From an uncultured Acinetobacter sp. (GTDB lineage Bacteria > Pseudomonadota > Gammaproteobacteria > Pseudomonadales > Moraxellaceae): a stretch of DNA of 8,573 bases. The stretch covers positions 1 through 8,573 of the forward strand of contig CAAGMP010000030.1 in NCBI GenBank assembly GCA_900771065.1. The letters are read 5' to 3'. The notes under the pieces were generated by a model that did not search any database, was not told where the DNA came from, and was given only the letters and a program-made list of their open reading frames with translations. The position numbers and the translations under genes are program-made. Below are positions 6,919-8,573 of the stretch, one piece after another (the stretch's first letter is position 1; each line of letters starts with the position of its first letter).

Positions 6919-6945
6919 GTAGATTCCATATTATGTGGAATCTAC
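6919..6945 (+). terminator. Inverted repeat after the Gp3-like gene, possible terminator
   Basis: GTAGATTCCA (6919-6928) and TGGAATCTAC (6936-6945) form a perfect 10-base stem with a 7-base loop, ten bases after the stop codon. An A-run follows first and a T-run only from about 6960, so termination would be weak. A protein-binding site or mRNA-stabilising hairpin is also possible. Confidence 0.5.
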
Positions 6946-7001
6946 GATCAAAAAACTTATTTTTTTTTGAGTGAAGTTAAGTTTGCATTTCAATAAATAT
7001 A

Positions 7002-7030
7002 AAAAAGCCAGACATCTTGTCTGGCTTTTT
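7002..7030. terminator. Bidirectional intrinsic terminator
   Basis: AAAAAGCCAGACA (7002-7014) pairs with TGTCTGGCTTTTT (7018-7030) around a 3-base loop. The A-run on one side and T-run on the other make it work on both strands. It closes the plus-strand block and also faces the minus-strand toxin-antitoxin pair. Confidence 0.88.
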
Positions 7031-7229
7031 CGTATGGGGTATATAGGTATAACTCCTGTCGTACCTCACATCCTGATGCATAAACGTATTATTGTTGTTT
7101 TATGTTCTAGAACTTCCTGTTCTTGATGTAATCAGCATATTTAAAAAGAAGTAGTCCTGATAGAGGTTAAATACACTAAATACTGTACGTTTAGGCTTAC
7201 ATGGTGTGCTATTCCCAAGTAGAGAAGTC
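7031..7229. other. Non-coding spacer between terminators
   Basis: Together with the flanking hairpins this makes a gap of about 365 bases between the Gp3-like gene and the antitoxin gene. No frame longer than about 30 codons with a ribosome binding site was seen. A loose resemblance to a p-dif site near 7081-7110 was considered and not accepted. Confidence 0.5.
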
Positions 7230-7258
7230 AAGAATGGGAGCCTTTAGCTCCCATTCTT
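7230..7258. terminator. Hairpin after the toxin-antitoxin operon
   Basis: AAGAATGGGAGC (7230-7241) and GCTCCCATTCTT (7247-7258) form a perfect 12-base stem with a 5-base loop, beginning 16 bases beyond the antitoxin stop codon on the minus strand. On the minus strand no long T-run follows the stem, so it may end transcription inefficiently or act mainly by protecting the transcript end. Confidence 0.65.
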
Positions 7259-7274
7259 ATTATATTTTAAAGTT

Positions 7275-7565
7275 TTAGGCGTGTTGTACTGTGAGTTTTA
7301 AGCCTAACGCATTTACTACACGATTAATCGTATCAAAACGTGGTGCTGAATCTTGACGTAGGGCTTTATAGAGTGCTTCACGTCCAATCCCTGCTTCTTT
7401 GGCAATTTGAGTCATGCCACGAGCTTTAGCAATAACGCCAAGAGCATGGGCTAGTTCAGCTGGATCATTTTCTTCAAGAACCATGTTGAGATACATCACA
7501 ATGTCTTCTTCAGTTTTGAGTGACTCAGCCATATCAAAACTTGGTAAATCAGCGACTTTAACCAT
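7275..7565 (-). CDS. XRE-family antitoxin (COG3636-type) of a toxin-antitoxin pair
   Basis: The start is placed at the ATG at 7565, giving 96 residues beginning MVKVADLPSFDMAESL, because GGAGGA lies five bases upstream; a longer frame that opens at 7643 would overlap most of the toxin end and has no such site. The N-terminal half (DMAESLKTEEDIVMYLNMVLEENDPAELAHALGVIAKARG) is typical of addiction-module antidotes of the COG3636 type, and MTQIAKEAGIGREALYKALR (51-70) is the helix-turn-helix. Known members neutralise the cognate RelE/ParE-type toxin by binding it, and repress their own promoter. The start lies one base past the toxin stop, so translation is coupled. The likely operator is the palindrome at 7886-7911. 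Further hallmarks include the C-terminal INRVVNALGLKLTVQ. Confidence 0.9.
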   Translation of the reverse strand: MVKVADLPSFDMAESLKTEEDIVMYLNMVLEENDPAELAHALGVIAKARGMTQIAKEAGIGREALYKALRQDSAPRFDTINRVVNALGLKLTVQHA

Positions 7566-7566
7566 T

Positions 7567-7863
7567 TTAATCCTCCAATGTTTTCGATAATTTGACTGCA
7601 CGATCGATGTCTTGTTGTTGAGTTGATTTATCTCCTCCACCAAGCATTACAATCACTACGTCACCATGTTGGATGTAATACATCCTCCATCCAGAACCGA
7701 AGAATTCTCTCATTTCCCAAACGCCATCTTGGAAAGGCTTAATGTCTCCCCAATTTCCACGTTGAACCTTATCCAATCTACGATTCAGGCGAATACGGGT
7801 CATATTGTCTTTAATGTCATCCAACCATTCATCAAATTCTGGCAGACGTTTAATTTCAACCAT
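7567..7863 (-). CDS. RelE/ParE-superfamily toxin (COG3657-type killer protein)
   Basis: The 98-residue product carries the pattern of addiction-module killer proteins: FDEWLDDIKDNMTRIRLNRRLDKVQRGNWGDIKPFQDGVWEMREFFGSGWRMYYIQ (10-65), then VVIVMLGGGDKSTQQQDIDRAVKL (69-92). In this superfamily such toxins usually cleave mRNA at the ribosome, while the ParE branch poisons gyrase; which applies here cannot be told from the sequence. Gene order is toxin first, as in higBA-type operons. The ATG at 7863 has AAGGA at suitable distance. It is full length and appears intact, so the pair is probably functional and would stabilise the plasmid or element. The promoter and palindromic operator lie directly upstream, close to a p-dif site. 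Confidence 0.92.
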   Translation of the reverse strand: MVEIKRLPEFDEWLDDIKDNMTRIRLNRRLDKVQRGNWGDIKPFQDGVWEMREFFGSGWRMYYIQHGDVVIVMLGGGDKSTQQQDIDRAVKLSKTLED

Positions 7864-7885
7864 GAGGGTTCCTTATCTTCTCACT

Positions 7886-7911
7886 ATATTGTATTCGATC
7901 GAATACAATAT
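7886..7911. promoter_or_regulatory. Perfect 26-base palindrome, probable toxin-antitoxin operator
   Basis: The half ATATTGTATTCGA (7886-7898) is followed immediately by its exact reverse complement TCGAATACAATAT (7899-7911). It lies 22 bases before the toxin start and overlaps the predicted promoter, which is where an XRE antitoxin dimer would bind for autorepression. The palindrome is long enough for two dimers or one extended site. Confidence 0.85.
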
Positions 7912-7915
7912 GCAA
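7888..7915 (-). promoter_or_regulatory. Promoter of the toxin-antitoxin operon
   Basis: On the minus strand, TTGCAT (7910-7915) serves as the -35 box and TACAAT (7888-7893) as the -10 box, with 16 bases between them. Both overlap the 26-base palindrome, so a repressor bound there would block polymerase. Transcription would begin about 15-20 bases before the toxin start codon. Confidence 0.6.
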
Positions 7916-7938
7916 GTAATCTATACGAACATCCATTA

Positions 7939-7966
7939 ATTTCGTATAACAGCCATTATGTTAAAT
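7939..7966 (+). other. p-dif (XerC/XerD) recombination site
   Basis: ATTTCGTATAA (7939-7949) is a XerC-type arm, CAGCCA (7950-7955) a 6-base central region and TTATGTTAAAT (7956-7966) a XerD-type arm, 28 bases in all. From memory these arms equal the consensus of the p-dif sites of Acinetobacter plasmids, where the host XerC and XerD recombinases move 'dif modules' carrying resistance or toxin-antitoxin genes. The site lies between the toxin-antitoxin operon and the glycosylase gene and contains no open frame. It is the strongest single pointer to an Acinetobacter plasmid. A partner site in inverted orientation is expected but was not found in this window. Confidence 0.9.
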
Positions 7967-7996
7967 ATGGGGATATCATGTAAGAAAAGAGTTAGT

Positions 7997-8551
7997 TTAG
8001 ATAAGGTCAAGGTTAAACAATATTTCTCGTAACATCGCTAATTCAGCATCATGACCATTTAAATTTTTATATTTTCTTTTTTGAATGTTTAAATGACGAT
8101 TAGCAGGATGAGTCAAAGCGACAATATTTGAAATTACTTGATTTTCACAAAAATGAGCATGTTTTATAATTTGTATTTCACCTTGATCTAAGTCATTAAA
8201 ACTTTTTACTTTTTTCCATTGGTCTAAATCAATAGATAACTGTGCTAATAAAGGAGGGACAAAGCGACCTAAAGTTATAATGGTTTGAGGTTGTTGTATT
8301 GATATTTGATATTCTAAAAAATCTAAACATTGTTTTTTAAAGCTGCTGGACTTGGAACCAGGGAAAACACCAATATTTGATTGAGAATTCATTAATCCCA
8401 TATAAGCATTTGTAAAATAACAACTCGTCAAATCGATATTAGCTTCTTGGAATAGTATTCTTAAATTTTTCCATGTAGGGCAAGCCAATGATTCGCTTCC
8501 TAATTCAAGTGATTTTTTAAATCCACTGACGTTATCAAAATTATGTCCTAT
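7997..8551 (-). CDS. Uracil-DNA glycosylase superfamily protein, 5' end missing
   Basis: Only the last 184 residues are present; the gene runs into the contig edge on its 5' side. The genuine part starts IGHNFDNVSGF, where the glycosylase superfamily has its substrate-pocket loop near the N-terminus. It continues with CPTWKNLRILFQEANIDLTSCYFTNAYMGL, with IITLGRFVPPLLAQL (the GxxA/LG-type strand and helix) and with VALTHPANRHLN, the equivalent of the HPS-type motif that closes the active site. The spacing fits proteins annotated as uracil-DNA glycosylase family. Such enzymes remove uracil or other damaged bases, but members of this branch have not all been shown to be active, and the specificity here is unknown. 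The first five residues of the apparent reading frame (MLFRS) come from adapter sequence and must be dropped. Its stop is 30 bases from the p-dif site, so it may be cargo of the neighbouring dif module. Confidence 0.72.
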   Translation of the reverse strand: MGHNFDNVSGFKKSLELGSESLACPTWKNLRILFQEANIDLTSCYFTNAYMGLMNSQSNIGVFPGSKSSSFKKQCLDFLEYQISIQQPQTIITLGRFVPPLLAQLSIDLDQWKKVKSFNDLDQGEIQIIKHAHFCENQVISNIVALTHPANRHLNIQKRKYKNLNGHDAELAMLREILFNLDLI

Positions 8552-8573
8552 AGATCGGAAGAGCACACGTCTG
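8552..8573. other. Illumina sequencing adapter, not biological
   Basis: The final 22 bases begin AGATCGGAAGAGC and continue ACACGTCTG, which is the start of the standard TruSeq read-1 adapter. It is an untrimmed adapter at the contig end. The first A could be the A-tail added at library ligation, so the biological sequence stops at 8551 or 8552. Confidence 0.97.

Noticed and set aside
7081..7110. Second p-dif site left of the toxin-antitoxin pair
   Set aside because: CGTATTA and TTATGTT are present in the right order, but the spacing between arms is two bases too long and each arm matches only 6 or 7 of 11 positions. AT-rich DNA can give this by chance.
7566..7643. Longer antitoxin form starting at 7643
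   Set aside because: The extra 26 residues overlap the toxin C-terminus in another frame. A strong GGAGGA site points to the ATG at 7565, and known family members start there.
7666..7983. 105-codon open frame on the plus strand
   Set aside because: It is antisense to the toxin gene and runs through the palindrome and the p-dif site; the product has no recognisable features.

Overview
The window looks like a contig from an Acinetobacter plasmid or integrated mobile element. It is AT-rich, its proteins have the flavour of Acinetobacter plasmid and prophage genes, and it carries a XerC/XerD recombination site whose two 11-base arms match, from memory, the p-dif sites of Acinetobacter plasmids. 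No rRNA, tRNA, CRISPR array or complete insertion sequence is visible. The last 22 bases (8552-8573) are Illumina adapter sequence, so the biological sequence ends at about 8551.

Left part (1-2507): a leader with four TAAAAGY repeats spaced 9-10 bases apart, then a small PUA/EVE-like protein gene on the plus strand. Convergent to it lies a very AT-rich gene for an unrecognised 299-residue protein with a C-terminal ribbon-helix-helix-like segment. About 700 bases of AT-rich DNA follow with no credible gene.

Central part (2508-6909): five plus-strand genes, each with its own ribosome binding site. They encode a YagK/YfjJ (inovirus Gp2-like) protein with an HUH-type His-Cys-His motif, a small cysteine-rich zinc-ribbon-like protein, a DUF932 protein, a YqaJ-family exonuclease and a phage Gp3-like (RDF-like) metal-binding protein. 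Together they look like a DNA replication/recombination module of a mobile element. A hairpin stands upstream of the first gene, and one lies after four of the five genes; two of these are classic intrinsic terminators placed between co-directional genes. That suggests graded expression or antitermination.

Right part (6910-8551): terminators, then a minus-strand toxin-first toxin-antitoxin pair (RelE/ParE-type killer and XRE antitoxin) with a perfect 26-base palindrome over its promoter. The p-dif site sits 28 bases upstream of that palindrome. Beyond it is the 3' part of a uracil-DNA-glycosylase-superfamily gene, cut by the contig end. This arrangement (toxin-antitoxin pair, p-dif, next cargo gene) fits the dif-module architecture of Acinetobacter plasmids, although only one convincing p-dif site is in view.
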